The notes below the pieces were generated by a model. That model saw nothing but the letters and a program-made list of their open reading frames with translations. It did not search any database and had not been told where the DNA came from. DNA of 64,000 nt, from assembly GCF_023073415.1 (NCBI RefSeq), contig NZ_JADPJL010000082.1:51673-115672 (forward strand), in the 5' to 3' direction. Below, piece after piece: positions 51,732-60,456 of the stretch. Origin of the DNA: Bradyrhizobium sp. 190 (GTDB lineage: Bacteria; Pseudomonadota; Alphaproteobacteria; Rhizobiales; Xanthobacteraceae). How positions within the stretch are numbered: position 1 is the first letter of the stretch; each line of letters opens with the position of its first letter. Position numbers and translations under genes: made by a program.

Positions 51732-52025
51732 ATGAAGGCCATCGCACTGGGCGCATTCGGTGCTGCGCTGCTCGCATCCGCCACTTCCGCCGCGCCCCTC
51801 AACGCGACGACGATCGGCTCCGCCGAAGTCTCCAACGTCGATCAGGTCGGTCTGGTCTGCAACGAGTATTATGGACGCTGCTGGCGGACCCGAGGACCGC
51901 GCTATGTCCTGCGCTATTACTATGACCCCAGCTATTTCCCCGGCCGGGGCTACAACTACTACGCTGGCCCCGGCTACTACAATCGCGGCTACGGCGGACC
52001 AAGGTTCATCATTCGCGGTCGGTAG
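51732..52025 (+). CDS. Small secreted Tyr/Gly/Arg-rich protein
   Basis: 97 residues after GGGAGAACTCC. The signal peptide MKAIALGAFGAALLASATSA is clear. The mature part has two Cys (GLVCNEYYGRCWRTRGPRY) followed by a Tyr/Gly/Pro-rich tail (YYYDPSYFPGRGYNYYAGPGYY). Such small secreted proteins are frequent in Bradyrhizobium. No function known. Confidence 0.75.
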   Translation: MKAIALGAFGAALLASATSAAPLNATTIGSAEVSNVDQVGLVCNEYYGRCWRTRGPRYVLRYYYDPSYFPGRGYNYYAGPGYYNRGYGGPRFIIRGR

Positions 52026-52335
52026 CCAGGAAGCAAAGGCCGCTCTGTCTACAGCGTACCCATTGATGGAGCATATTTATCTGGACAGCAAGCGCGTCAA
52101 CTAATTCAGCTCGTTCCCGCTGGATGCCGGGAAGCGCGTCCGAATCTATCGCCGCCCAGCGCACTACCGTTTCGACGGCTAGCCAGGCGGTGTAGTCAAG
52201 CTGACCGGCCCAGCAAAGAGTTTTCGTCCTGCACTCCCAGCAATCGAACTACCGTAACATCGGGTGTCGATGCTGATCTTGCGTGGCTCGTTAATCCACC
52301 CCGCAATTCGCTCAAGGCAACCGTTGCGAGCGCGA
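52026..52335. other. Intergenic region, nothing recognised
   Basis: Probably holds eroded sequence 3' of the DinB fragment; no pattern seen. Confidence 0.4.
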
Positions 52336-52569
52336 CTACGGACCACGGCGGTCGTCGCGCTCCTTGTCTTTCTTGCAATCCGCTGGTTTGCTGGCAATGA
52401 ACTTTTCGAGGTTTGGCGCTGAGCCGCCTCTTTGAAAGTCCAATAAGTCCAACGACGGCGGCTCACCACCAGTAAGAATAGAGAGACAGGCATGGGCTTG
52501 GCCGCGATGATGCGCCTGATGATTGAATAGATGCAGCAGAATATCCGCGAGAACCTGTGACTGCGGCAT
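52336..52569 (-). pseudogene. DinB-family fragment (C-terminal part only)
   Basis: The frame contains LADILLHLFNHQAHHRGQAHACLSIL, the DinB metal-binding His cluster, then PPSLDLLDFQR, which is the normal end of this type, followed by an unrelated tail. The first ~100 residues, including the first metal His, are missing upstream. DinB-fold enzymes are metal-dependent thiol transferases or hydrolases. This remnant cannot be active. Confidence 0.6.
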
Positions 52570-52719
52570 TCCGGATGTGGTCGTAACTGTGAACGCCTCT
52601 CAGTGATGTATCCGGCACCGTGCTCAGCGGGGACCTTTTGGCGCAATACGACCATCAAAGTCGAATTGACATTCTTGATCGCGCGAAGAGAACGGCACAG
52701 CCGGGTAAGCGGCCGATGA

Positions 52720-53037
52720 TCACGACTTACGCATTCTGATCTGCGGCGCACCATTGCGGCCGGCTACCATGTCGCAACACAACGGCCCGCCAGCGCGAAC
52801 CGGCGGGGCATAATCGCAAAGACCGACAGCGCCGCTAGCCAACGCCGTAGGCTTGTTGAGAAAGTAGTCGCGGTTACCCAGCGCCTTCTCTGCGTACTGA
52901 TCGATTGCAACGGTGATCGCCTGGACGTGTTGATAGCAGTAACCCTCTCGCGTGGCCCGCTGCCGCACCTCGGTAAGCGCGTCGATCCAGGGCGAGTTAT
53001 CAGCCTTGTCGTCATACCATTTCAGTTGTTCGCGCAT
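52720..53037 (-). CDS. Z-module small protein, copy 1 (C-terminus altered)
   Basis: Begins MREQLKWYDDKADNSPWIDA, then LTEVRQRATREGYCYQHVQAI and AEKALGNRDYFLNKP. In copy 2 (57724-57927) the end is YGVG-stop; here one missing C after AAGCC shifts the frame and adds ~38 unrelated residues. The core is ~65 residues, helical, with Tyr/His/Cys. Unknown function. Confidence 0.6.
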   Translation of the reverse strand: MREQLKWYDDKADNSPWIDALTEVRQRATREGYCYQHVQAITVAIDQYAEKALGNRDYFLNKPTALASGAVGLCDYAPPVRAGGPLCCDMVAGRNGAPQIRMRKS

Positions 53038-53101
53038 CACGCTGTCTTCCGTCTCGGACGCGCATGTGCTCGATTTCGGTCCGGACGTGATCTAGATCCA
53101 T
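53012..53101 (-). pseudogene. Y-module protein, copy 1, internally deleted
   Basis: Starts MDLDHVRTEIEHMRVRDGRQR and after 29 codons stops within the Z gene. Copy 2 (57887-58154) keeps ~50 more residues in the middle (EILQLQRAGIGTASAGLLLGRMLAKIEDLCAERDRL). About 150 bases were lost here. Confidence 0.6.
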
Positions 53102-53216
53102 AGTGCTCCTCCATTGCCCTCTGGATTGTGCGGACGAGCCCTTCCGCCCTGCGCTCTAGCCGGTCGTAAAGGCGAAGCCGCCTGAACAGGATTTCCATTT
53201 CCCGATTGGTCTTCAT
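53037..53216 (-). CDS. X-module small protein, copy 1
   Basis: 59 residues from ATG 53216 (MKTNREMEILFRRLRLYDRLE). The core EILFRRLRLYDRLERRAEGLVRTIQRAMEEHYGS is shared almost exactly with copy 2 (58269 downwards). Basic, helical. The stop overlaps the Z ATG region. Function unknown. Confidence 0.6.
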   Translation of the reverse strand: MKTNREMEILFRRLRLYDRLERRAEGLVRTIQRAMEEHYGSRSRPDRNRAHARPRRKTA

Positions 53217-53311
53217 TTCACGATAGTAAAAAACGTGAACAAGATGACAAGCCGCTAGGAATAGGCTGTGCTGGGACGGAACATCCAAGATCATTTGCCT
53301 GAGTAATATTA

Positions 53312-53599
53312 TTGCCCTGGTCCGCCCCGTTCGAGGATCCCATCGTCTTGCCCGACGGCCGGAAGCTGCTCACGCTGAAGGACGCGGCCGACTACATTAC
53401 GAAGCTGCCGAAGAAGGAATCCGACTTGCCGGAATGGCAAACGGCGATCGAGGTCTTGCTGTTATGCAGCCGCGGTGGCCCGACGATGATGGCCAGGATT
53501 GGGGGAATGAAGGCGTTGAACCGTGGTGTCGAGCGGGTGTTCAATCCCGATCGCAAAGAGACACATTGGGGGAAGCCGAAGCTCAAGAGGGACCAATGA
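53312..53599 (+). CDS. Conserved hypothetical protein
   Basis: 95 residues from a TTG at 53312 (PWSAPFEDPIVLPDGRKLLTLKDAADYITKLPKKESDLPEWQ). I recall the DGRKLxTLRDAAxYITxLPKxE pattern from many Bradyrhizobium genomes. Soluble, no catalytic motif. Its TGA overlaps the ATG of the next gene (ATGA), so the two are coupled. Confidence 0.7.
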   Translation: MPWSAPFEDPIVLPDGRKLLTLKDAADYITKLPKKESDLPEWQTAIEVLLLCSRGGPTMMARIGGMKALNRGVERVFNPDRKETHWGKPKLKRDQ

Positions 53600-53778
53600 C
53601 TGTTTTTGTCGACACCAGCAAGCAGGTTGGCGACCGCGATCACCTCAAGGTCTTCGCCACCACGGACGCCGCGGAAACCTGGTTCGGGGAAAACGATCCC
53701 GAAGGCGTAGCCTTTGAGTACGACGTGCTTGAAAAGATAGAGGCCGCCGCGGCCTTACGTCCCCGTCCTTCGTTGTAG
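53596..53778 (+). CDS. Small hypothetical protein, co-translated with 53312-53599
   Basis: 60 residues: FVDTSKQVGDRDHLKVFATTDAAETWFGENDPEGVAFEYDVLE. The pattern HLKVFAxxDAAxxWFxEnDPEGVAFEY looks like the small rhizobial family that follows transporter and stress genes. Function unknown. Confidence 0.7.
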   Translation: MTVFVDTSKQVGDRDHLKVFATTDAAETWFGENDPEGVAFEYDVLEKIEAAAALRPRPSL

Positions 53779-53934
53779 CAGCGCCTGTTCAACTTGGTCC
53801 GCGAGGACCGTGAGATGACTGTGGAGCCGGTCAAACAACTCGCGCTTGGCTTGGTCCGCGGCGAGATCCCGGATCAGAGCGCATTCGGCTGCGTCTTTTC
53901 GGAGCTTTTCGATCTGCGCCAGATAGTCCTGCAC
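53755..53934 (-). CDS. Small coiled-coil A-family protein, second copy
   Basis: About 59 residues from a GTG at 53934 matching the ATG of the sister gene at 32887. Shares QDYLAQIEKLRKDAAECALIRDLA, AKRELFDRLHSHLTVLADQVEQAL. It lies 3' of another B-family gene (54405-54605), the same order as at 32.7-33.1 kb. Confidence 0.65.
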   Translation of the reverse strand: MQDYLAQIEKLRKDAAECALIRDLAADQAKRELFDRLHSHLTVLADQVEQALLQRRTGT

Positions 53935-54157
53935 GTTCGATGTCCCGATTTTGTTTCCCAAGTTTCAACCCTGGAACAACGGAAGTCAATTCAACAGAGG
54001 CTAGGACACTCGGACAACGCAACGCCGCCTAGCGTTGAAACGGTCGCTGGCGGCGCTGAATCTCTGCCCCGGGAGGGTGAACAAAGTCCCGAATAAATGT
54101 TGGTCGCCCTTCGGCGCCAAAGGTTCACCCGAACATGGCCCGCCAACTGAGGCGGCC

Positions 54158-54300
54158 TTATTCGGGATGCAGGGCGGCTTTCTTTGCCTCAAGTTCGGCC
54201 AGCGGTCGGCTGCTTCTTGCGTCTGTTTGTCGTTGATCTGATCTCTGAGCCGCTTGTAGCGGGCGATGCTCTCATCGATTTTAGCGCATTGGTCGCACAT
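54158..54300 (-). pseudogene. Small CxxC protein (MCDQC type), frameshifted
   Basis: Starts MCDQCAKIDESIARYKRLRDQINDKQTQEAADR and in the next frame ends LAELEAKKAALHPE-stop at 54158. One base is missing near 54213. Intact relatives in rhizobia are ~45-55 residues and start with the CxxC pair. Unknown function. Confidence 0.6.
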
Positions 54301-54404
54301 GGGCTCACCGCTTGGATCAGGCGGGAGCATTGGGCACTCTCAGTCACCGACAATTGCCAATTCCGATCGGTGATGCGGGATAACAGCCGGTAGTGCTCGA
54401 GGTT

Positions 54405-54605
54405 TCAAAATGCCTTTGGCGGCTGAAGTCCCGGCGGCGAAAGCCACCCGGCCATATGGGACGCAGTATCAAGTTGCCTGATCTTCTTGCGTATGGCGTC
54501 GAACTCAGGACCAGGTTTGAGCGTGGCGAGTTGAGCTTCCAGCTTGGTCTTCTCGACAGCAATGTTCTCTTCAAAGGTGTGGGGGGCGGATCGGCGACGC
54601 TGCAT
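54405..54605 (-). CDS. Small B-family protein (PGLQPPK type), third copy
   Basis: 66 residues (MQRRRSAPHTFEENIAVEKTK...TASHMAGWLSPPGLQPPKAF). The end ASHMAGWLSPPGLQPPK matches the family tail. The N-terminal part is a shorter charged helix. It is not followed directly by the A gene but by the MCDQC remnant and then A. Confidence 0.65.
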   Translation of the reverse strand: MQRRRSAPHTFEENIAVEKTKLEAQLATLKPGPEFDAIRKKIRQLDTASHMAGWLSPPGLQPPKAF

Positions 54606-55205
54606 GACACAACCTCTTGCTTACGGGTCCTGACCGTAGGGTTTGCAAGTTCCGATCCTAATATGCAGATGACCGGCCGTCGGTTCCATTGTAGTCACAC
54701 ATACTGGATAGCGCCCAAAGAAGGGGCCCGCCAGCGTGAACGGCGGGCTCCGCTAATTCGCGTAACCAGCTTGCTCAGACAAGCCCAGACCGTTGGGAGG
54801 TTGGAATAAACAGGGATGATTGGAACTTCTGTGGGCTGAGAGAGTCGGAACGGGCTTCCGGTTTTCAGCCCCCAAAGCCCCAAACCGGGAGAAGGCGGGC
54901 CCAGCTTTCTTTCCAGTAGCTGGGGCCGTTGCCTTATCAGAAGCCGCCGGCTGCGAAAACAATCGCCGTAAATGTGAACAGTTCACAGACAGTCCGAGTT
55001 TGGCTGCCCTAACATTGTGCCATTCACTTCCATACGGTCATTCACTTATTCTTACTTGCAAATCGCCCGGCCAAAAGCCGGGCTTTGCCCGGCTTTCGGA
55101 ACGTAGCCTGACGGGTGTCCTCAGCGGCGGCAACGAAAGAGGCTGCAACTTGGTCTCCTTTTCCGAATGCACCAAATCCGCAATCGCTTAGGAGACAAGA
55201 TGCAT
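54606..55205. other. Long intergenic region with a strong hairpin
   Basis: 600 bases without a supported gene. Contains the perfect hairpin at 55074-55096. Confidence 0.5.
55074..55096. terminator. Perfect hairpin, possible terminator
   Basis: AAAGCCGGG-CTTTG-CCCGGCTTT: nine-base perfect stem, five-base loop. It has A/T flanks on both sides, so it could act on either strand. Confidence 0.45.
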
Positions 55206-55469
55206 TCATCGCCACCCTGGAAATGGGCAATCTTCCTCTTGATAGCTTTGTGCTGCGGCATCTACGTTTGGACGCTCCAATAGCTCTGAAGCCATCCGCC
55301 GGGTTGTAGAGTTGGGGCTGAAGGCGAAGAAGGCCCAATCTTGAATTTTTTCGCCGTCATGACGCAGCCGCCTTGCCGCGTCGAGGATCAAAAGCGCGTC
55401 CTCTCTGCTCTCGGGTAGCTGCGCGGCAAGCTGGATTGCGTGGCGTCGATGCCAAGGCTGTTCTTTCAT
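55206..55469 (-). CDS. Small hypothetical protein
   Basis: 87 residues. The N-terminal half (HRRHAIQLAAQLPESREDALLILDAARRL) matches a pattern I recall from small rhizobial proteins; the C-terminal half (WAFFAFSPNSTTRRMASELLE) may be read-through of unrelated sequence. Upstream G-rich stretch could be the ribosome site. Possibly truncated or shifted. Confidence 0.4.
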   Translation of the reverse strand: MKEQPWHRRHAIQLAAQLPESREDALLILDAARRLRHDGEKIQDWAFFAFSPNSTTRRMASELLERPNVDAAAQSYQEEDCPFPGWR

Positions 55470-55579
55470 GCCCCCATCTCCGGCGGCTGTTGCTTCGCCT
55501 CGTTCGTCTCAGTCGGGGCCACGGGAATCTGTTGGCCAACTCGCAATCAGCCTTTGATTTCATTTGATATTTTTTCCGA

Positions 55580-55876
55580 TCAATTTTGTAGTAGCTCTGA
55601 GCAACCGAAATCTAGAATTGCCTCGAACTGATCAAAACGCGCTTCATAATTGCGGTACGTTGACCAGCGCATCCATTTGGGCTTCGGCGGAAGATCCCAG
55701 TCGGCCGGATCGAGATTGGCAATTAGACGGGTCTTGATTTTATTTTTCCCGTGCCAAGCACGATCGTCCCTATCCAAGAACTGCGATGCATAGGCTACTT
55801 GTCTACGCCAAGTCTGGCGGCTACAAAATCTGCTTGCTCCAGGCGGCTTCCAGAGCACCGAGGCGAACCGGCGCAA
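55580..55876 (-). CDS. Hypothetical protein with a KPKWMRW signature, N-terminus uncertain
   Basis: The C-terminal ~55 residues (DRDDRAWHGKNKIKTRLIANLDPADWDLPPKPKWMRWSTYRNYEARFDQFEAILDFG) are of a type I recall from rhizobial accessory DNA. The N-terminal ~40 residues look random. Probably a real but N-terminally eroded gene. Confidence 0.4.
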   Translation of the reverse strand: MRRFASVLWKPPGASRFCSRQTWRRQVAYASQFLDRDDRAWHGKNKIKTRLIANLDPADWDLPPKPKWMRWSTYRNYEARFDQFEAILDFGCSELLQN

Positions 55877-56112
55877 GAAAAATCAAGCTGTTACAACTGG
55901 CTGCTAATTGTTCCGAGCCGCACGGAAGCGGCACGGCGGCTTCGGTATTTGTTCTCGCGCGCACACAAAATGAAAACTCGCCTGACGCTGCGATACTACT
56001 TTCCGCCGGATACCTGACGTCCCTGTGCAGGTCTGGTAAGAGCTGCGGATCTGGAACTGGACATACGCGCAAAGCATTTATGGGTCTCTCAGTCTCTGTT
56101 GGGAGCCGGCAG

Positions 56113-56331
56113 ATGCAAGAGTACCGCGCGTTCATCATGGGGCCAGACGGCCATGTCCAGAATCGCGTTGATCTGCGGTGCAACGATGAGAGCGAGGCTA
56201 TTGGGCTCGCCAGGCAGCTCGTTGACGGCCACGACGTGGAGCTATGGCAACTGGTTCACATCGAGACCTTCAGGCACACGTCCGAGCGGCCAGTCCTGAG
56301 GCAGTCGATTACTGCCGCTGGCGCTCGCTGA
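56113..56331 (+). CDS. Small hypothetical protein (MQEYRA type)
   Basis: 72 residues: QEYRAFIMGPDGHVQNRVDLRCNDESEAIGLARQLVDGHDVELWQL. This matches a very common small Bradyrhizobium family of unknown function with pattern YRAYxxGpDGHIxxRvdLxCddeaeAxxrAkqLvDGHdvELWq. The natural end is near the stop. Convergent overlap of 23 bases with the DUF2934 gene. Confidence 0.7.
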   Translation: MQEYRAFIMGPDGHVQNRVDLRCNDESEAIGLARQLVDGHDVELWQLVHIETFRHTSERPVLRQSITAAGAR

Positions 56332-56587
56332 TCTCAGATTCAGCTTGAAGCCAAAAGTCCAAGTCGCGGTCTGCAGGGCATCCGTTCTGTTCCCAAATTT
56401 CCCTGGCGCGTGCACTGATCGCCTGCTTTGTGCGTCTCGCCTCCAGACGCTGCCGCAGCCTCTGCCTGAGATCCTCAATCCAAGCCCTCAGCCGCTCCAC
56501 GGTCGTCTGGTCAGTGATGCGCGAAGCAATCCGGGTCGCTTGGTCGATCTTGCGCTCTAGTTCCCGGGGATCTTCAAGCTGATCCAT
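56309..56587 (-). CDS. DUF2934 protein with N-terminal helical extension
   Basis: 92 residues. The first ~55 are a charged helix (LERKIDQATRIASRITDQTTVERLRAWIEDLRQRL) and the last ~35 are DUF2934 (ISARAREIWEQNGCPADRDLDFWLQAESEI). The pairing of an ERL-helix with DUF2934 is common in rhizobia. Third DUF2934 member in the window. Confidence 0.7.
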   Translation of the reverse strand: MDQLEDPRELERKIDQATRIASRITDQTTVERLRAWIEDLRQRLRQRLEARRTKQAISARAREIWEQNGCPADRDLDFWLQAESEISERQRQ

Positions 56588-56777
56588 AGACCATCTCCAT
56601 CAAAGGAAGACGTTCAGGTCACAGTTTTGTTCATATACGATGATGGATACGTTCTAGACGGCCGGGCGAGCGACGTTTCGCGGGTGGCCTTACCAGGCAA
56701 CCCCGCCTGGGTGAGCCCGCCGTAGGAACGATCGTTGGGCCAATCGAATTGAATCCGCGCAGCGTTAGGCGCGTACC

Positions 56778-56969
56778 ATGAACAACACGGATCAGGAAAT
56801 TGTATTGCGGGCTCTGGAAGATGCCAGGCGCATCCTTGGGGAATACGTGTGGCCCGGTATCGACGCTAGCCAGACGGTGCACAGCCTCATCGCGGTCCTC
56901 GATAGAGATGAGGTCGTCAACGCTCTCGTTCGAATGAAAAGGCGCCGCACCCTTCGCCTAGTGGAATAG
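56778..56969 (+). CDS. Small hypothetical protein
   Basis: 63 residues: DQEIVLRALEDARRILGEYVWPG, then LIAVLDRDEVVNALVRMKRRRTLRLVE. All helix, seen in many Bradyrhizobium. Function unknown. A GGAAC lies ~55 bases upstream without a -10. Confidence 0.65.
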   Translation: MNNTDQEIVLRALEDARRILGEYVWPGIDASQTVHSLIAVLDRDEVVNALVRMKRRRTLRLVE

Positions 56970-57133
56970 AGGGCCGCATTGGCTGACTGAACAGTTCGAC
57001 CTTCATCAAAACTCATTTTGAACAGGAAGACAGCGTTGCTGGCCGGGAGGATTTCACATGAGACAACTGTGCTACAGCACACGAGGTTCACGCGCTGCTC
57101 AATACAGCGCATCCGCATGCGGGCGATAGCAAT

Positions 57134-57364
57134 TTGGAAAGAGCTGCCGAGCTTGCATCCATTGTGATCGACAACAAGTTGGTAGCTGGTGACGACGTGC
57201 GGCAGTCCACTTTTCTTACCATCCAGAAAGCAAGACAAGCGATCGATGATGGAGCAGGCGCAGCCAAGGGGCAAGAATTGCTTTTGGATGCTGTCAGAAG
57301 CGCTGAGCAATGGGTGAGGTTCGCTTGTTCAGAAGCTGATCGGCAGGAATCTGCAATTCCTTAG
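57134..57364 (+). CDS. Small helical hypothetical protein (weak)
   Basis: 76 residues in a helical pattern (LASIVIDNKLVAGDDVRQSTFLTIQKARQAIDDG). No family recognised; it overlaps the opposite frame at 57294-57521, so at least one is probably spurious. Confidence 0.35.
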   Translation: MERAAELASIVIDNKLVAGDDVRQSTFLTIQKARQAIDDGAGAAKGQELLLDAVRSAEQWVRFACSEADRQESAIP

Positions 57365-57521
57365 CTCGCTCTTGTCGGTCCTTTTCGCGGAACTCCCGTT
57401 CACGTCGCTCGAATGCGGCCAACTCGCTTTGCACTGCTTCGAGAAAGCGGTTCCGTGGTGTGATTGCCAACTGTGTATGTCCTGTCATCACGCACCCTAC
57501 GATTTGCCCGAGCCTTTCCAC
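57294..57521 (-). CDS. Small charged hypothetical protein (weak)
   Basis: The useful part starts MTGHTQLAITPRNRFLEAVQSELAAFERREREF and continues KELQIPADQLLNKRTSP. Amphipathic and plausible, but it overlaps 57134-57364. Confidence 0.4.
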   Translation of the reverse strand: MERLGQIVGCVMTGHTQLAITPRNRFLEAVQSELAAFERREREFREKDRQERAKELQIPADQLLNKRTSPIAQRF

Positions 57522-57723
57522 TATCCAAGTGCTGGAACGGGGGAAAGGTTCGGTGCCGTAAAATTACGGATTTATGACGGCAAGCTAGTTAGGAAATCAA
57601 CTTAGAACAGTCCAGTACCGCAGCCGACACGCAAAGAGAGGCGAAAATGGCCAGCCAGCGTGAACGGCCCGGCCCGCCTTGAATTTCCAGGAAATCGTAA
57701 TCCGCCCGCTTCGTCGCGCAAAG

Positions 57724-58269
57724 CTAACCGACACCGTAGGGCTTGTTGAGAAAGTAGTCCCGGTTGCCCAGCGCCTTCTCTGCGTATTGGTCGATCGCAA
57801 CGGTGATCGCCTGGACGTGCTGGTAGCAGTGACCTTCACGCGTGGCACGCTGGCGCAGTTCCGCGAGCACGTCGATCCAGGGCGAGTTATCCGCCTTTTC
57901 GTCGTACCATTTCAATTGTTCGCGCATCACCAGCTCCGGCCGCCAAGCACGCGCCCCTTCGTTGACCGCCCTCCTCCTTCTTGAGCCGGTCCCGCTCGGC
58001 GCAAAGGTCTTCGATCTTCGCCAGCATTCTCCCAAGCAAAAGCCCAGCCGATGCCGTTCCGATGCCGGCGCGTTGAAGCTGGAGGATCTCCTTACGCTGT
58101 CTTCCGACTTGGACGCGCATGTGATCGATCGGAACGGACGTGGTTCAGACCCATAGCACTCCCTCATTACCCTCTGGATTGTGCGGACGAGCCCTTCCGC
58201 CCTGCGCTCTAGCCGGTCGTAGAGGCGAAGCCGCCTGAACAGGATTTCGATTTCACGGGCGCTTTTCAT
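57724..58269 (-). CDS. X-Z module, copy 2, one open frame spanning X, Y region and Z
   Basis: From ATG 58269 it begins MKSAREIEILFRRLRLYDRLE (X), runs without stop through the Y region in a different frame from Y, then gives MREQLKWYDEKADNSPWIDV...NKPYGVG (Z; own ATG at 57927). Copy 1 has X and Z as separate genes. The open reading across Y could be chance or a real fusion; Y has its own frame (57887-58154). Confidence 0.5.
   Translation of the reverse strand: MKSAREIEILFRRLRLYDRLERRAEGLVRTIQRVMRECYGSEPRPFRSITCASKSEDSVRRSSSFNAPASERHRLGFCLGECWRRSKTFAPSGTGSRRRRAVNEGARAWRPELVMREQLKWYDEKADNSPWIDVLAELRQRATREGHCYQHVQAITVAIDQYAEKALGNRDYFLNKPYGVG
57887..58154 (-). pseudogene. Y-module protein, copy 2, N-terminal frameshift
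   Basis: ATG 58154 gives MGLNHVRS; the next frame continues IDHMRVQVGRQRKEILQLQRAGIGTASAGLLLGRMLAKIEDLCAERDRLKKEE. I recall this QxGRQRKEIxxLQRAGI-TASAExLLxRMLxKID-LCxERDRL type as common in Bradyrhizobium. One indel near 58125. Confidence 0.6.
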
Positions 58270-58397
58270 TCCGCGGATATAGCACAAAAGGTGAACGAGT
58301 TGGCAAACCGCTGGGTATTGGGGACTGGGCCAGCAGCGATGCCAATGCTTGAAATTAGCAGTGGCGTGCTTTGGAACTCAGGAGCATGATCCAGCGA

Positions 58398-58645
58398 ATG
58401 GCCTATTGGATACATGCCAGGATCAAAGACAGCGACGGCGCTTTTTCGGTGGTGGTGGACACGGCCAAGACGCGCTGGCGAAGCTGGCTGAACTGGCCGA
58501 GTTAGACCAGGTCGAGGTAGCCGCTATGGATCTGTCGGGCGCAATTATCGAACTGGCGACCCTTCAGGCCGAGGCAAATCAAGCCCCTAGTTTCGGAAAG
58601 ACGGCCGGCGTGTGCCCTCCGGCGAGCGCAGTCGGCAGAATTTGA
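58398..58645 (+). pseudogene. Small hypothetical protein (MAYW type), frameshifted
   Basis: ATG 58398 gives MAYWIHARIKDSDGAFSVVVDTAK. The next frame continues QDALAKLAELAELDQVEVAAMDLSGAIIELATLQAEA. One base is missing near 58465. Small alpha/beta protein, unknown. Confidence 0.6.
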
Positions 58646-58810
58646 GTGTCCTTGGCATAATTGAGCGCCAGATTCTGCCGATTGTTTTCCATTTGTTCCG
58701 AATTGATCCCCTTAGGTTGCCGTCCGTGATTTGCGCCTCAGTAGTTTGCCGGAGTCTAGAATTCCCTGCGGTGCGGGCCGTCTTGGATCCGATGTCCGAA
58801 AGCTCTGGGC

Positions 58811-58992
58811 ATGGCGAAGCTAAAGAAGCGCAGCAGCGGCGTCCGACGGCGCACGTCAGACGCTCCGTATAACGCAACTACTTCGTGCAGAAGTACGACA
58901 TCTCGCTTGAGCAGGCCCAAGAGCTGATGCGAAAAATCGGCCGCGACCGCGACGAGCTCAACGAGACCGCAGCAAAGCTTTTTCGTAAGTAG
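58811..58992 (+). pseudogene. DUF3606-like small protein, frameshifted
   Basis: The start MAKLKKRSSGVRRRTSD and the C-terminal part NYFVQKYDISLEQAQELMRKIGRDRDELNETAAKL are in different frames; one indel near 58877. The C-part has the helix-turn-helix look of DUF3606 proteins (YxVxKYxISxEQxxxLxxKIG). Confidence 0.55.
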
Positions 58993-59070
58993 ACCACTAC
59001 AGCGAACGCCTCGTTGCAGGCGCAACCCTCGACTGTCGGATAGAACCGCAGACTCGGATATCCAGAGCGC

Positions 59071-59310
59071 ATGCCATTTTTGGTGCAAGCCTCCGCGGAC
59101 GGTCAAACGCTGGCGGTGACGACCGCAACCGCGAAGGAAGCGTTTGCAAAGGCCGTCGAGTGGCAAGTCGTCGGAAGGTGCACGCAAGTCACCATTAGCG
59201 ACAGTAGCAACACCTATTCTACAGACGCATTTGCACTGGCGATGGCGCTCCTGGAAATTGCGAAAACAGTCAACAGCGCTTCCGAGGAAAATAATGAAGT
59301 ACGCCGCTGA
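59071..59310 (+). CDS. Small hypothetical protein
   Basis: 79 residues: PFLVQASADGQTLAVTTATAKEAFAKAVEWQVVGRCTQVTISD. Alpha/beta, soluble. Seen, as I recall, in many rhizobial genomes next to the MKYA family. Overlaps the next gene by 17 bases. Confidence 0.6.
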   Translation: MPFLVQASADGQTLAVTTATAKEAFAKAVEWQVVGRCTQVTISDSSNTYSTDAFALAMALLEIAKTVNSASEENNEVRR

Positions 59311-59557
59311 GCGTCCTTTCGCCGAACCTGAGAAGGCTGCGCGACGCCTGTTGGAGCACGCGCACGCCTTCGAACCGATCCAGGATGGTCGCATCTATAT
59401 CGAAAAGCTCAACGGCCCTTTCCTGTTCGGCGACAAGGGCACGCCCGCGGAATATAGCGCCGGCCTAAAGCGTGCTATTGAACGAGGCTGGTTGGAAATT
59501 CATGACAGCGGAACATTTGTTAAGTTCACATCGGCAGGCGCTGATCTGTTCGCCTAG
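59294..59557 (+). CDS. MKYA-family small protein, copy 1
   Basis: 87 residues (MKYAAERPFAEPEKAARRLLE ... GPFLFGDKGTPAEYSAGLKRAIERGWLEIHDSGTFVKFTSAGADLFA). The end GW-L/xxHxSGTFV-FT-AGAxLFA resembles a winged-helix wing. Paralogues at 59922-60000 (fragment) and 63500-63760. Likely a DNA-binding or regulatory fold; unproven. Confidence 0.65.
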   Translation: MKYAAERPFAEPEKAARRLLEHAHAFEPIQDGRIYIEKLNGPFLFGDKGTPAEYSAGLKRAIERGWLEIHDSGTFVKFTSAGADLFA

Positions 59558-59921
59558 CGTTGATACTGGCGTCGGAATCGCGTTGCAATAAACGCGGCAT
59601 CGCTCCCCACACTTCGCCGGGAAAGTAACGTTAATTTTCTGTTTCGATTGTCGTTAGAATTTTATCGATTAGTCTCATCGTCAGTCGCGCGGGGCTCAAT
59701 ACCGAACGATCAGAGGCCAGTCCGAAGACCGCTCGGTTTTCACGGCCTCGCCGAAATCAAGCAATGGAACCGGTCACGAACCGGCAATTGCGGCAAAGAG
59801 CCTTCCGGTGACCGCCCGGACGGCTCATGCTTATTGTTGGCACACCTCAGCTCGGATGCGCGGCCGTTCAACCAGATCGCAAGGTTGCACGAGGCGCTGA
59901 CAAGGAAGACAAGGCTGCGGC

Positions 59922-60000
59922 ATGAAGTTCGCCAGCGCCCGCCCCTACGCCGACCCAGAAAAAGCCGTCCGCCGGATCCTCGAGATCGCGGGCATCTAGG
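59922..60000 (+). pseudogene. MKYA-family fragment (N-terminus only)
   Basis: Begins MKFASARPYADPEKAVRRI and stops after 25 codons. The rest of the family is missing. Confidence 0.6.
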
Positions 60001-60456
60001 CATCGACGGCTAGTTGGGCGGAAATAGCACGTACAGGGGCGAGTGCGACCCCCGCCGCCGGACGCTGGGCAGGATCCAAGCCCAATCGGCGAACGCAGCG
60101 CGAGCGCCATGTCACCAAATCGCCTAATGACTCAACGACATCAGTTCGCGCGTTCACAGGCGACGTCCATGGGTGCAGCAATGGTGCGCTTCGGTCAAAT
60201 CTATATCTCACGCCGGCCCGAACCGGGCTCCTCATGGTCGCACTGTTTTTGCTTGGTGGGCTCGCCCTTCGCGCTATTTCAGTGTCCGACAGCAGCGAGG
60301 TGCGCACGCTCGGCGCGCCGGATAAGCTCGGCGAGGTAGCTCCCGATATTGGCATCCGGGACCTGAGACGGTCGCTGCGATAACCGACTGTCGCCTGGGC
60401 GGCGGCTTCGATAATTTACGAATACGTTCCGACAGACGGCCTCACCTGAAGCCAGG
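60001..60456. other. Intergenic region, nothing recognised
   Basis: No supported gene on either strand. Confidence 0.5.
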
